Positions 41,457-50,570 of a stretch of DNA of 64,000 bases are shown in pieces (the first letter of the stretch is position 1; every line of letters begins with the position of its first letter). Below the pieces are notes generated by a model that saw only the letters and a list, made by a program, of their open reading frames with translations, did not search any database and was not told the origin of the DNA. The translations under genes and the position numbers were made by a program. The DNA is from a virus, in IMG/VR virus record IMGVR_UViG_3300036851_000400, positions 1 through 64,000 of that record; one strand, 5' to 3'.

Positions 41457-42035
41457 CTACCCTGGAACTTGGTAAGCGTTTGGCAGCTGCAGCCAGGAAA
41501 TCGTCGTGTTGCCCCGCAAGGCGAGGAAGGTAGTCGCGACATTCGTCGTCTTCGCTGCCAGCTCGACCGTGTACTGCGTCCCGGAAACTACCGGCAGGAT
41601 CCAGGACTGCGATGCCTGCCGTCGGTCATTGAGGGCCGAGCATGAACAGTTGGCGAACTGGTCACTCGTGAGAACCGCGCCGTTGACCGAGAGGTAGCCC
41701 TCGAAGTACTGATTCACCGCGCCAAAAAGATTGCACTGAATCGAGAAGCTCCCGGTAACGAGCAGAGACATGTCCACTTCCGGCGTCAGGGTGAAGGACG
41801 CGCCAGCGATGGCGGTCGGCGTGGTCGAGTTGATCGTAGTATCGGTGCCGCTGGTGGGCTCGAAGGCGATGCCGGCCAGTGGCGCTGCTGGATATTCGAC
41901 GGCACCGTGCAAGACGTTGAGTACCCGCTCGAGGTTTCGGAAAACGCGCCAGAGATACTCCCGGCTGCGCTCCCATCCCTCGCGCGGCGATGGATTTCCG
42001 AAGTACCAGCGGTCAACCAACGTCCGCAGGCTCAT
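41457..42035 (-). CDS. Fibre-type virion protein, 192 aa
   Basis: A short helical N-terminus (ERSREYLWRVFRNLERVLNV) that could anchor to the particle is followed by a Ser/Thr-rich beta domain (LLVTGSFSIQCNLFGAVNQY; YTVELAAKTTNVATTFLALR) like jelly-roll receptor-binding tips. ATG overlaps the upstream adaptor gene (ATGA). Likely trimeric fibre or head decoration; inferred. Confidence 0.5.
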   Translation of the reverse strand: MSLRTLVDRWYFGNPSPREGWERSREYLWRVFRNLERVLNVLHGAVEYPAAPLAGIAFEPTSGTDTTINSTTPTAIAGASFTLTPEVDMSLLVTGSFSIQCNLFGAVNQYFEGYLSVNGAVLTSDQFANCSCSALNDRRQASQSWILPVVSGTQYTVELAAKTTNVATTFLALRGNTTISWLQLPNAYQVPG

Positions 42036-42733
42036 CGGCGCCCCCTGGATCGCGGCGACAGCCGGTAGCCCGAGAGCCGCATCGACTCGCGGCGACCCTT
42101 ATCCTCTGCGGTCGGTGAAGCCTTTACTTGCGCAAGCCCTTCGAGCTTCGCCGACTGGAACTGCTTCGCGAAGATGAGCGCAGCCGAGCCGTCGCCTTCC
42201 TTCCTCGGGTGCAGGTTAAAGAACGTCTCGGCGGCCGAGAGGACGATCTTCATGTGGTATTGCACCGGCAGGATCGGCGATTCGTTGAGCATCGTCTCGG
42301 TCACGTCCGGTACCTGCTGGCGCACTCTGAAGCGGAGGGCGGAATCGACGCGTGGAGTATTACGCAGATAGATTCGCGTCCCGTCCCGCTGGTAGTTCGT
42401 GATGTCACCAACGACGGGCTTCCCTGTCGTATCCAGGAAGCGGTTTCGCCCCGTCATGCCGCCGGGCTCGGGGAAGATCTCATAGCCTTGCGTGACGTTA
42501 AAGCCATCGAGGATTGCGTAGGCTTCGAGGTCAAAGGTGCTCACTTCAAGGAAGTCGTTGCCAGCGGTCGCGGTGAGGTCGGCTGGGAACGCATTCAACT
42601 CTGGCACTTCGATCTCCGGACGCGAGGTCATGTCCCGGTAGCCTTCCGAAAGGCACGGGTACGTGTCGGCTCGCGCCGCCTCGGAGTCGCCCACGGCGGA
42701 CAGGAATAGCATCCGGATCTGCGCCCAGGTCAC
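42032..42733 (-). CDS. Head-tail adaptor-like protein, 233 aa
   Basis: N-terminal helix (WAQIRMLFLSAVGDSEAARA), a beta sandwich core (AILDGFNVTQGYEIFPEP, ALRFRVRQQVPDV), and a helical end (HMKIVLSAAETFFNLHPRKE). The same layout recurs in the next gene upstream (42730), as for paired podoviral adaptor/completion proteins. Start overlaps that gene. Confidence 0.5.
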   Translation of the reverse strand: MTWAQIRMLFLSAVGDSEAARADTYPCLSEGYRDMTSRPEIEVPELNAFPADLTATAGNDFLEVSTFDLEAYAILDGFNVTQGYEIFPEPGGMTGRNRFLDTTGKPVVGDITNYQRDGTRIYLRNTPRVDSALRFRVRQQVPDVTETMLNESPILPVQYHMKIVLSAAETFFNLHPRKEGDGSAALIFAKQFQSAKLEGLAQVKASPTAEDKGRRESMRLSGYRLSPRSRGRR

Positions 42734-43401
42734 TGCGCCGGCCCTCCGAGCTTGCGATCGGTCTCCATCCGCTCACGCAGCTCCAGCGGCTCATCCACGA
42801 AATGGCCGCGCACGTTGTCGGACAGCCACTCGACGAGCAACTGGCGATTCACGTCGCCAAGCTCACTCCGCCCGATGGCGGGATTCAGGTAGCGGAGCGC
42901 ACCGGAGATGATCGCCTCGTCGCAATCGACGCCGGTCTCTGGAGTCCCGGAAGAAAAGTCCGGCGCGTCGGGATATTTGTAGTAGTAGAGGTCCACCGCG
43001 TATGCAATATCCGGCTTTTTGTCTAAATAGATCGTCGCCTTGCCGCGCGTCCGGCGGGTGGGCTTACCGGACTCGGCGGTGTACGCCCCAAGCAGGGCGC
43101 TGCCGCTGTAGACGGCCACCTCTCCAGAGTAGGCCGTGCCGTTGCGCAGCGCCATCGCGATCAGAATGAAAACGCCGGTCGGCAGCGTCAAAGTGTTCGT
43201 CGAAGTGGAGAGCGTTTTCGTGGCGTCCAGAACGAACAGTTCGTGGTGATACCACTTCGTACAGATCTCCAGGTAGCTCGCCCACAGGAAATACTGGACG
43301 CGCGTCAGAAACGAGGGCGGGCCGGCGTAGTTGATGCCGCCGGCCCGCCGCTGCGTCTCGGTTGCCAGCTCAGCCCAACTGCGTCGTGCGATAGCAGCCA
43401 T
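42730..43401 (-). CDS. Head-tail adaptor-like protein, 223 aa
   Basis: Helix (SWAELATETQRRAGGINYA), core with YFLWASYLEICTKWYHHELF and beta strands, and a helical C-terminal part (DEAIISGALRYLNPAIGRSE, RERMETDRKLGG). This resembles proteins that fill the space between portal and tail in podoviruses. Weak evidence, but size, order and the tandem relative support it. Confidence 0.5.
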   Translation of the reverse strand: MAAIARRSWAELATETQRRAGGINYAGPPSFLTRVQYFLWASYLEICTKWYHHELFVLDATKTLSTSTNTLTLPTGVFILIAMALRNGTAYSGEVAVYSGSALLGAYTAESGKPTRRTRGKATIYLDKKPDIAYAVDLYYYKYPDAPDFSSGTPETGVDCDEAIISGALRYLNPAIGRSELGDVNRQLLVEWLSDNVRGHFVDEPLELRERMETDRKLGGPAQ

Positions 43402-43408
43402 GTCATGC

Positions 43409-44986
43409 TCACTTCACGAGATAGCTTCCGGTGATCCAACGGTTGACGGGCGTGGTGCCGGTCGAAATGTGGCCGTGCTCTCCGCGATCATTTGTCGGAT
43501 CGGCATAGACTGCGCCGGCGACACTGCCCTGCGAACAGCTCGTGCCTGCGAGATCGTCAATGCTCGCGAAGTTTGAAGCCACCGGTAGCGAAAACCCGAC
43601 TTGGGTAAAGGTGCTCCCGGCGGTGGGGTCAATCGTCATGCGGCCCGAGAAATCGACTCGATTTCCGCGGCGACTCCACCACCAAGTCCCGACCGTCGCC
43701 GAATCGGCATTGGTCACAAGGAATGTCGTTGGCGTGTAAGTGCCGCTGTCGCCAGCTTCAATGAGCGCCTTCGAAACAGTAGCTTTGGTCGCGTCATTGA
43801 TGGTAACAGCGCCGGCGATGTGGCATGGCACGATCACCGCATCATGCACGGTGCCGTCCACCTTCACGGCTTGCGTCGGACCGCTGAGATCGCTCCCCAT
43901 CACTCGCACTATGGTGCAAGTGTTCTTGAGGGAGAGGTCCGCGCAAGCACCGGTATTCGTGAACATCCGGCCGCCCACTACATGAATGCTCGCAACACCG
44001 TCGCATTCCAGGGCCGCCTTGGCGCTCCCGTGAGAGAGCAAGAAGCAGTTGCACAAATCGAAGATGCCGACATTCTTGAGCGTCATCGCGTTGCCACTCA
44101 ATGGGGAGCCACCATCGTCGATTTCGCAACTCGTCATGTTGACGTAGAGATTCGTGAGCGACGGAGCTTCAAAGTGAAAGCCGTCCGCGCCGGTACCGTT
44201 GAGCGTGATATTCGTAAATTTCGGGCCCGCGACGACGGCCGTGGTAGTGCGGGTGTAATCGACGATGTGCGAAGTGGCCACTGTCGAAAGAATGTAGCCA
44301 TGCGAGTAGTTGTTGTCGGAGAACAGTTCACCAATGATCTTGAGGCCTGTTACTCCGAACTGCCGGAAAAGAAAGCGCGATAAGTAGCCAAGCCGGCATT
44401 CTGAAACCGTGAGAGCGACTGAGCCACCCTGGATGATTACGTTGTAGATCTCGAATTGCTCCAGATTGCTCAAGCGGAGCACGGCCGTTGAAGTGCCGGC
44501 CTGAATGGAAAGATGGCGCAAACCGGAACCGATGTTGAGTCCCGATCCCATGGTGCTCTGTGACGAGAGGAGAATCGCCTCTGGATTGGTGATCCCACCG
44601 AGGATCAAGCGGGAGGCAAGAGGACCTGCGCCTTCCAGCACAATCGGAGCTATCACGCCGTTGGCCGGATTGTTCACGAACCCGTCGCCTTCCAGTTTGT
44701 AAGCGCCGGAAGGAAAGAAGAGCCGCCCGCCGCCGACTGCGATTGCCGCATCACGAGCCGCTTTGACGGCCGCTAGATCGTTGGCGATACCGTTGCCAAC
44801 GGCGTTGAAAGGCGAGGCCTTGACATTAAAGGACGGACTTCCCAGGAAGGTGCGAATGCCAGCGAGCGTCGTGCGCTCGTTACTGAAGCCAGTCCCCGCC
44901 GGCGTCAGGACCGGAACAGCCGTTCCGTCGACCAACGTCGCAAGCGGATCACTGGAGATCTGCGCGCCGAAAAGATCCTGGGACAA
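43409..44986 (-). CDS. Tailspike-type protein with parallel beta-helix, 525 aa
   Basis: Short particle-binding N-terminus, then FNVKASPFNAVGNGIANDL and AVKAARDAAIAVGGGRLFFP, the pectate-lyase-like opening of tailspikes. Rungs of repeated Asn/Gly/Val-rich strands run from about residue 110 to 400, and a beta-sandwich tip follows (WWWSRRGNRVDFSGRMTI). TTG start directly follows the previous stop (TGATTG) with GAGGGAGCC upstream. Probably binds or cuts host surface polysaccharide; no catalytic residues identified. Confidence 0.75.
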   Translation of the reverse strand: MSQDLFGAQISSDPLATLVDGTAVPVLTPAGTGFSNERTTLAGIRTFLGSPSFNVKASPFNAVGNGIANDLAAVKAARDAAIAVGGGRLFFPSGAYKLEGDGFVNNPANGVIAPIVLEGAGPLASRLILGGITNPEAILLSSQSTMGSGLNIGSGLRHLSIQAGTSTAVLRLSNLEQFEIYNVIIQGGSVALTVSECRLGYLSRFLFRQFGVTGLKIIGELFSDNNYSHGYILSTVATSHIVDYTRTTTAVVAGPKFTNITLNGTGADGFHFEAPSLTNLYVNMTSCEIDDGGSPLSGNAMTLKNVGIFDLCNCFLLSHGSAKAALECDGVASIHVVGGRMFTNTGACADLSLKNTCTIVRVMGSDLSGPTQAVKVDGTVHDAVIVPCHIAGAVTINDATKATVSKALIEAGDSGTYTPTTFLVTNADSATVGTWWWSRRGNRVDFSGRMTIDPTAGSTFTQVGFSLPVASNFASIDDLAGTSCSQGSVAGAVYADPTNDRGEHGHISTGTTPVNRWITGSYLVK

Positions 44987-45331
44987 TCAGGCTCCCTCCC
45001 TGAAGAAGAAGCTGCCGTCCTGGCGCAAGAGATAGCTACCGTCCTCGCGTAAGACCACGCCTACATCCTGATACCAAAGCGCTCCGCCATGCGGCTCCAA
45101 CCGCTGGCCCGCGTAGGGCGCTGAAGGAAGCCGAGAGAGCGCCCGGATATCCATGTAGCTCGGCGTCATCCGCGCCCGACGCTCGAACTGGTGCAGATCA
45201 CAGATGCGAAAGCCGCGCAGGCCTTGGACCGGCGACTCCAAAAGGTGCTGATGCCCGACGAGGTTTCCACAGAGATCGCATGTCTCTGGCTGGATATCAT
45301 CGGGGTTGCGGTGAGATGGTCGAAAGCCCAT
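44987..45331 (-). CDS. Zinc-ribbon-type protein with C-terminal peptide repeat, 114 aa
   Basis: ATG at 45331 with GGGGGAGGAAG upstream; a TTG at 45364 is a weaker start. CDLCGNLVG and RICDLHQ give a C-x-x-C ... C-x-x-H metal site. The end is a threefold repeat, LREDGSYLLRQDGSFFFREG, that would make short beta turns. Structural or assembly protein in the fibre region; unclear. Confidence 0.5.
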   Translation of the reverse strand: MGFRPSHRNPDDIQPETCDLCGNLVGHQHLLESPVQGLRGFRICDLHQFERRARMTPSYMDIRALSRLPSAPYAGQRLEPHGGALWYQDVGVVLREDGSYLLRQDGSFFFREGA

Positions 45332-45344
45332 CTTCCTCCCCCGC

Positions 45345-45473
45345 TTAGGTCTCCACCCCGCCAATTGAAATGAGCGCGATCGTCACCGGCAAGTCGCAAG
45401 TCCCGAGCGGATACTCCCGGCCGTCTGCCTTGCGGAAAAAGGGGGCGGCGGTGACAGTGATCTCGGAGGCCAA
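45345..45473 (-). CDS. Small beta-rich protein, 42 aa
   Basis: TTG start with CGGGGTGAC upstream. Sequence ASEITVTAAPFFRKADGREY, then LPVTIALISIGGVE looks like beta strands, similar in style to the neighbouring fibre proteins. It might be a separated end of the protein at 45478. Modest support. Confidence 0.4.
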   Translation of the reverse strand: MASEITVTAAPFFRKADGREYPLGTCDLPVTIALISIGGVET

Positions 45474-45477
45474 GGAG

Positions 45478-45843
45478 TCACCCCGAATAGTTGTCGGTAA
45501 ATGTTGCCGTGAGGTGCCCGATCCAGTTTGAGGTCCCGGAGATACCGGCAACGGTGAAGTCCAATGTCGCACCACCAGAGAGCGCGAGCGAACATCCTGG
45601 GAGGGTGGGCGATTCGAGCCGCCAGCCATCGCTCTCTTCGGCCGGTTGCTTCATGAGGCCAAGGCCGCCGATGCGGCGTTCCTCACCTTGATCGGAAATC
45701 GCGTAAGCCTCGAAGCGAGCTGCGCGCTCGGCCGCGGTGAGGGTCATGCGGCACAACGTCACGCTGCCGTCGCCTACCGTCTGCCCGGAGCCAATCCCCG
45801 ATGCCTCCGGAAGCCCCGCAGACGCAATCATTATCATCCCCAT
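45478..45843 (-). CDS. Beta-rich virion-type protein, 121 aa
   Basis: ATG with AGAGGGGGTAG upstream. The N-terminus (MIMIASAGLPEASGIGSGQT) and the Thr/Gly-rich end (ATLDFTVAGISGTSNWIGHL) suggest a beta-sandwich. It is in operon with the fibre genes; its precise role is unknown. Confidence 0.45.
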   Translation of the reverse strand: MGMIMIASAGLPEASGIGSGQTVGDGSVTLCRMTLTAAERAARFEAYAISDQGEERRIGGLGLMKQPAEESDGWRLESPTLPGCSLALSGGATLDFTVAGISGTSNWIGHLTATFTDNYSG

Positions 45844-45856
45844 TGGCTACCCCCTC

Positions 45857-46378
45857 TCACGTGGTTCTGTGTTGATACGTGGATGCGGTTCCAGCTTGTT
45901 CGAGTTGCGCTCCCCAGGCCCTGACCGTTGCCGGTGCGCTAGCGTTTTCGATCAGGAAACATTTCAAGAAGCCGCCGGCCCTCGAAAGGTTAAGGCGAAC
46001 CTCCTCTCCTCCCGATGCGCCGCGCAGGTAGACTGAAAAGACGTAGGAAAGTCCATCGAAGGTGCTCGTCACCTCGTAACGCACCCAAGAGGTGGTGAGA
46101 ATCACCCCGTTGTTGCCGGACACTCCAGTAGTGGCGGCGGTGCTGCTCACCTGGCTTACGAAGCCGTCCGCGAGGAATGAGATGGTGTCTGCCGTGCTGC
46201 CGCTAAGCGGATCTATCGCATTGTCCGGGGTGATCGCCGAGTCGGTTTGCCAGATGGCGTTATCGAGCTCCTCCGTCCAGAGCAGGAGGTTGGGATTGGT
46301 TGTGGGGTCTTGGCCCTCAGCCCCGCTGGAAACCGAATGCATGGCGATGACCGCGCTACTTACCGGATGACAGCTCAC
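45857..46378 (-). CDS. Carbohydrate-binding-like head/tail fibre protein, 173 aa
   Basis: The order NLLLWTEELDNAIWQ, a Ser/Thr-rich middle, YVFSVYLRGASGGEEVRLN and WGAQLEQAGTASTY is the pattern of carbohydrate-binding beta sandwiches found in phage head spikes and tail fibres. GTG start directly after the previous stop. Sugar binding inferred from family resemblance. Confidence 0.6.
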   Translation of the reverse strand: MSCHPVSSAVIAMHSVSSGAEGQDPTTNPNLLLWTEELDNAIWQTDSAITPDNAIDPLSGSTADTISFLADGFVSQVSSTAATTGVSGNNGVILTTSWVRYEVTSTFDGLSYVFSVYLRGASGGEEVRLNLSRAGGFLKCFLIENASAPATVRAWGAQLEQAGTASTYQHRTT

Positions 46379-46633
46379 CTACTTGCACCCCACGAGATCC
46401 ACGCCCCCGGTCGTACCGGTGCTCTTCGCGCGAGCCCACCGACCTCCGGAGACAAAGGAGTACTGAGCGATTGGGATGGAGACGGTGGTTCCGTCCTGCC
46501 AGATGATATTGACGACGCCGCTCGTTCCGCGATTGGCGAGATGGCGAAACGGCCGACCGTTGACGAGCAAGTTGTCGGCCGAGTCGCTCAGCGTGATGGC
46601 GACCGGAGTCCACTGGTCGAGGGTTTCGATCAC
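46379..46633 (-). CDS. Small structural-type protein, 84 aa
   Basis: GTG start. Beta-rich with alternating hydrophobics (SGVVNIIWQDGTTVSIPI). It lies between two virion proteins with almost no spacing. Likely a small head or fibre component. Confidence 0.45.
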   Translation of the reverse strand: MIETLDQWTPVAITLSDSADNLLVNGRPFRHLANRGTSGVVNIIWQDGTTVSIPIAQYSFVSGGRWARAKSTGTTGGVDLVGCK

Positions 46634-46639
46634 GGCCCG

Positions 46640-47620
46640 TTAGACCCCCAGGTAGATCCCTACGGCGTCACCCTGCGCCGCGGCTGCGGTCAGGATGGCG
46701 CCGAGGCGAAGATTCTCGCTGTCGGCGGCGCCGGTCGCGATGGTCGTGGTGCGGTTGGTTTCGAGGTCTCCTGTGTAGACCTCGGTGACGCGCTTGAACG
46801 CGCTGTTGAACGTCACCGCCGTCGTCCCATTGAGGGCTTTCGAGTCGTAGATGACGGTGCCGGCCGAGTTGGTGCCCTGGAGTCCGACCTGCTTCGTCGT
46901 GGCGCCAGAGCCGACGCCGGTCGGAGCCACGTTGTACGCCTGCTGCGAACCTGCCGCCACGGTCTCGACTCCCTTAGACAGGTTGCCGGTCGTGACGGTC
47001 GTGATCGTGGCGTCGGCGGACGCCTCGCGGAAGGTGATGGTGCCGGCGCACAAAGCCGACAGCTTCACGGCCAGGATGATGCCCCAATCCACCTTCACGG
47101 TGGCAACGGGCGTCGTGCCGTTGAGGGCCACGGTCTCGACCACCACCGTGTTGACGCCGTTGGTAGTGCCGATGATGGTCACCGTCTGTGTGGTGTCGCC
47201 GGCGTTCGATGACAGCACTTCAACACCGTCGTTGGCCGGCTGGTTGCCGAACCCCAACCCGTTGCCAGTCGTCTTGATTGTGGTGCCCGCCTGGGAGGGA
47301 CCGTTGAAGCCGATGATGCGGCCGCTGTCGCCGGCCTTGAAGCTCGTACCGGGAGTCAAGGCGTCGTCGGCGACGCCGGCCGTAAAGCCGCGAGCGAGCG
47401 GCACCCGCTTGCCCGCGACCACGTCCGGACCGTCGTTGATGCCAATGCACTTCGACTTCGAGTCGTTGGCCGCCGACACCCCGAGGGTGCCGGAGGTATC
47501 GAGGGAGCACAGGCGATGAGCCGTGATGGTGCTCGCCGCCTTGAGCTGATCGCACCCGCCCTGAAGGTGCGGCAGATAGGTAGAGCCGCGCTTGACTATG
47601 CTGAGGTCGTTGAGGGCCAT
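46640..47620 (-). CDS. Capsid decoration/head-fibre-type protein with Ig-like repeats, 326 aa
   Basis: The N-terminal domain (residues 1-110) resembles phage head decoration proteins. The remainder is Thr/Gly/Val-rich, Ig-like beta sequence (TQTVTIIGTTNGVNTVVVET; FNSAFKRVTEVYTGDLETNR). Found immediately downstream of the major capsid gene, as expected for a capsid surface protein. ATG start. Confidence 0.6.
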   Translation of the reverse strand: MALNDLSIVKRGSTYLPHLQGGCDQLKAASTITAHRLCSLDTSGTLGVSAANDSKSKCIGINDGPDVVAGKRVPLARGFTAGVADDALTPGTSFKAGDSGRIIGFNGPSQAGTTIKTTGNGLGFGNQPANDGVEVLSSNAGDTTQTVTIIGTTNGVNTVVVETVALNGTTPVATVKVDWGIILAVKLSALCAGTITFREASADATITTVTTGNLSKGVETVAAGSQQAYNVAPTGVGSGATTKQVGLQGTNSAGTVIYDSKALNGTTAVTFNSAFKRVTEVYTGDLETNRTTTIATGAADSENLRLGAILTAAAAQGDAVGIYLGV

Positions 47621-47634
47621 TAGTTAAGCACCTC

Positions 47635-48561
47635 CTACGCTCCGCTGTCGCCGAACATGCCCCGGCTCTCGCGAACCCGGATACGGCAGGACATGTAGCT
47701 GGTGAAGATCCGGTTGCGCGTGTTCGGCTCGTAATCCTTGAGCAGGTCCGGGCTGTCGCCGAGGTCCATCGTGATGTCATAGTCGTTCTTGTCGCACAGC
47801 AGGAACCAGGCCGTGGTGCTGGTGATGTACGGCGAGGCCATCACGTCGAGGTTCATGCGACGAGCATTGTTGTACTGCTGGTTGGCGTTGTCCGGGTTGG
47901 TGCTGCTCATGATGAGCGTGTTCGCCAGCCATTCGATCTCGACGGCGACGATGAGCTGCTTCGGCGTCAGATCCTGAGTGAAGATGCCCCGGTGGTTGAC
48001 GGTCTTCCGCAGCGTCGTGTTGCCGGTCTCGAGCCCGAGCATGGAAAGGCCTGTCGGCGAGGCGGGGCGGTTCGACCAGGTGCCGCCATCATGCCGAGTA
48101 TGCGTAGCGGAGAAGAGCGCTTGGTTGTAGGCGTCGGTGTAGGTGCTGTCGGTGGTGACGAAGCCCGAGTTGAAAACTCCGTAGGCGATGATGTCGTAGC
48201 GGGTGTTGGCCGTCTTCGCTAGCTCTCTGCTGATGCCAGGGAAGACTTCGTACTCGTCCCACCGCATGGCCTCGTACTGGATGACCAGAGCGGCGCCGTA
48301 CGCTTTGCCGGTGTAGGACTTCTGCGGACCGTAGTAGATACGGTCCGTCGGAAATCGGCCGCCGATCTCTTTCTCGCCCATGACGCCGAGACCGCTGGTC
48401 GCCATGTCGAACTCGATCCACCGCTTCATGTTCTTTTCGCGAAGCCACTTCTTGTAGGTGATGGGCTCTGTCTTGAGCGTGTCGGAGTAGACCTTCTCAA
48501 GTCCCAACTCGAAGAGGGCTACCTTCTCCAGAAATCGGATGACGTTGGTTGGTTCGGCCAT
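47635..48561 (-). CDS. Major capsid protein
   Basis: Forms the icosahedral shell. Recognised from the Mu-type/HK97-like capsid style: EKVYSDTLKTEPITYKKWLR, GRFPTDRIYYGPQKSYTGKA, LFSATHTRHDGGTWSNRPA, and a conserved DLTPKQLIVAVEIEWLANTL near residue 205. 308 aa is usual. It follows the decoration-type gene at 48571 and the scaffold-like gene at 49626 in the leftward operon. ATG start. Confidence 0.78.
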   Translation of the reverse strand: MAEPTNVIRFLEKVALFELGLEKVYSDTLKTEPITYKKWLREKNMKRWIEFDMATSGLGVMGEKEIGGRFPTDRIYYGPQKSYTGKAYGAALVIQYEAMRWDEYEVFPGISRELAKTANTRYDIIAYGVFNSGFVTTDSTYTDAYNQALFSATHTRHDGGTWSNRPASPTGLSMLGLETGNTTLRKTVNHRGIFTQDLTPKQLIVAVEIEWLANTLIMSSTNPDNANQQYNNARRMNLDVMASPYITSTTAWFLLCDKNDYDITMDLGDSPDLLKDYEPNTRNRIFTSYMSCRIRVRESRGMFGDSGA

Positions 48562-48570
48562 GGCGATCTC

Positions 48571-49104
48571 CTAAGTCCACCAGCTCTTGCCGGCGATGAT
48601 GCTGGCGAAGACGCGGGCGTTGGTGTCGCCCGTGGCCGGGTTGGTTTGGGTGACATTGGGAAGGACGAGATCAGCCCTGAACTGGCTGATCTGGATGGCG
48701 ACATCAGACGACGTGTCGGCGAAGTACCAACCTGGGTTGGTGGCGTTGTCCACTAGCGTCGTGCTCTTCGCGAGGTCGCGCGTCAGCCCCATGTCGGCGG
48801 CGGCGAGCACGTTGTCGGCGGCGGCGGAGCCGAGGAAGTTGGCGCACAACTCCAGCTCCGGCTTGGCGACGATGGTCTTCACGGTCGCGCCGGTCGTGTT
48901 CTGGCCGGCGGTAACGCTGATGGCGAAGATGTCCGCATCGGTGGGGTTCACCCACTCGATGAGGAGACCCGAGGAGAGCTTGAGCGGCGCTCCGGCGGGA
49001 AAGGTCTGAGATGCCCCCTCCAGATAGTCGCGCTCCAGCAGGCTCAGGTACGAGTTGCTGGGCACGATCGGCTTGAGGGGAAACTTGGGCCAGGTGTTTG
49101 CCAT
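48571..49104 (-). CDS. Capsid-associated protein, 177 aa
   Basis: A short basic/Pro-rich beginning (WPKFPLKPIVPSNSYLSLLE), then beta-rich sequence (LKLSSGLLIEWVNPTDADIF; VAIQISQFRADLVLPNV) typical of head-stabilising proteins encoded beside the capsid gene. ATG start. Function inferred from neighbours. Confidence 0.5.
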   Translation of the reverse strand: MANTWPKFPLKPIVPSNSYLSLLERDYLEGASQTFPAGAPLKLSSGLLIEWVNPTDADIFAISVTAGQNTTGATVKTIVAKPELELCANFLGSAAADNVLAAADMGLTRDLAKSTTLVDNATNPGWYFADTSSDVAIQISQFRADLVLPNVTQTNPATGDTNARVFASIIAGKSWWT

Positions 49105-49122
49105 AGTGGCTTGGTTTCCTTG

Positions 49123-49611
49123 CTAAAAGCCGCGCACGCTGTCATCAATGCGCACCCGTCCAGCGCCCGGATTCTCCCTGGCGATCTGTTCGTTCATGCG
49201 CTCGATGAACGCCTCGCGCTCGGCGTTGCTATTGTGGATATGGAATTTCTCCCAGGCGGCCGAGTCCGCCGCCTGCCAAGCCTCTTCGGACTGGCAGTAA
49301 AGCAGGCAGTCGCCGCGCAGGATGCTTCCGTCGTCAGCGATGCGCGAGCCGTACTCGCGCAGGGACTTGCGGATGGCCTCACGGACCTCCGGCTTGTCGA
49401 TGTCCGTCTCGATGTTGACCGGATACCTGAAGTCGATCGAGGCCTTGGTGACCACGGTGTCGTAGCGAGCACCCCAGGAAACCCGGAGACCCTTGCCCAG
49501 GAAGTACTCGACCACCTCGGGCGGAATGGAGGTCGTATCTCGGGGGACGGGAATCTCCGTCACCTCGATCTCTTGCTTGCGGATTGCGGCGGCGCGGCTT
49601 GGAATGGGCAT
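49123..49611 (-). CDS. Hypothetical head-region protein, 162 aa
   Basis: ATG at 49611. The helical/beta protein opens with a basic stretch, continues with IPPEVVEYFLGKGLRVSWGA and LREYGSRIADDGSILRGDC, and ends in a helix (ERMNEQIARENPGAGRV). Position between scaffold and capsid genes suggests a head role. No family recognised. Confidence 0.5.
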   Translation of the reverse strand: MPIPSRAAAIRKQEIEVTEIPVPRDTTSIPPEVVEYFLGKGLRVSWGARYDTVVTKASIDFRYPVNIETDIDKPEVREAIRKSLREYGSRIADDGSILRGDCLLYCQSEEAWQAADSAAWEKFHIHNSNAEREAFIERMNEQIARENPGAGRVRIDDSVRGF

Positions 49612-49625
49612 CGGCGTCTCTCCTC

Positions 49626-50519
49626 TCAGGCCCGCAGGGGCCGCTCTCTGGCGAGTTCCTTGGTTCGATCCTTGAGACGCGCCAGATCCTCGTCGGAGAA
49701 CTTGACGCCGAATGTCTTCTCCATCGACTCGACATCGCTTGACCGAGCCGGGACTTCGGGCGCCCGACGTCGGTCGCCTTGACCGATCGTCGGCGGCGGA
49801 GTCTGCCGCTGGACCGGAACGCCGTTGTCGCTCCGCACCATCGTGATGGCCATCGTGATGGCCTTGGGATTGAGGGTCATGAGGTCGAAAGCGGTCTTGT
49901 CGCCTCGCGCGGCAGTCCACATGGCCTGCCAGGCGGGCTCAAGGCTGCGGTCAAACTCGGCGTCGTCGAGACCGAGCGTCTGCTTCGCGTGCGTCCTGGC
50001 CCGTTCGACGGAGATTCCAGAGAGCTGCTCCAGCATCGGCTCGGACAGCGCGTTGAGGCGACCTGCCATAGCCAGCGCTCCGCCGTACCGCTTCTCGACC
50101 GCCCCGTAGGTGTAGCGGGCGGCGTAGTCGGCGACGTTGCGAGAGTAGGCTGCGACTTCCCTCATCTTGTTCCAGAGCAGGGCAGGATCGTCCAAGAGGC
50201 GCTCGCGCTCCTCCTGGGTGAGATCCGGCTCTGTCGGGGCTTCGGGAAGCTGCGGCTCGTTGTCGGGCTGCTGCGGCCGGAATCCGCTCAGTAACCGCTC
50301 TGCGGCTGCCGCCCGGATGTTGGCTTCATTGCCCCAGGCGTGCGTCTGCCTGTATCTCTCGTTGAGCGTCTCGTTTTCCTGGCGCGTCCGCTGGAGATCC
50401 GCTTCCAGGGCGGCTAGGCGCTCCTCGGCGGTCGGCTGCGGTGCAACGGGCGCCTCTTCGGAGGGAAGCCCAGCGCCGGCCTCAGGAGCTTCTACGGCGG
50501 TTTCCTCAAGTAGTGCCAT
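49626..50519 (-). CDS. Scaffolding-like protein, 297 aa
   Basis: An acidic, Ala/Glu-rich N-terminus, a coiled coil (ERLAALEADLQRTRQENETL), helical middle parts and a basic C-terminal helix (SDEDLARLKDRTKELARERP) give the profile of an internal scaffold that interacts with capsid protein through its end. Located between portal and capsid genes. ATG start. Confidence 0.58.
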   Translation of the reverse strand: MALLEETAVEAPEAGAGLPSEEAPVAPQPTAEERLAALEADLQRTRQENETLNERYRQTHAWGNEANIRAAAAERLLSGFRPQQPDNEPQLPEAPTEPDLTQEERERLLDDPALLWNKMREVAAYSRNVADYAARYTYGAVEKRYGGALAMAGRLNALSEPMLEQLSGISVERARTHAKQTLGLDDAEFDRSLEPAWQAMWTAARGDKTAFDLMTLNPKAITMAITMVRSDNGVPVQRQTPPPTIGQGDRRRAPEVPARSSDVESMEKTFGVKFSDEDLARLKDRTKELARERPLRA

Positions 50520-50570
50520 CGTGCATCCTCGCGGTATCTCCGCCCGAAGAAGCTCGGGGAAGGAGCCCTG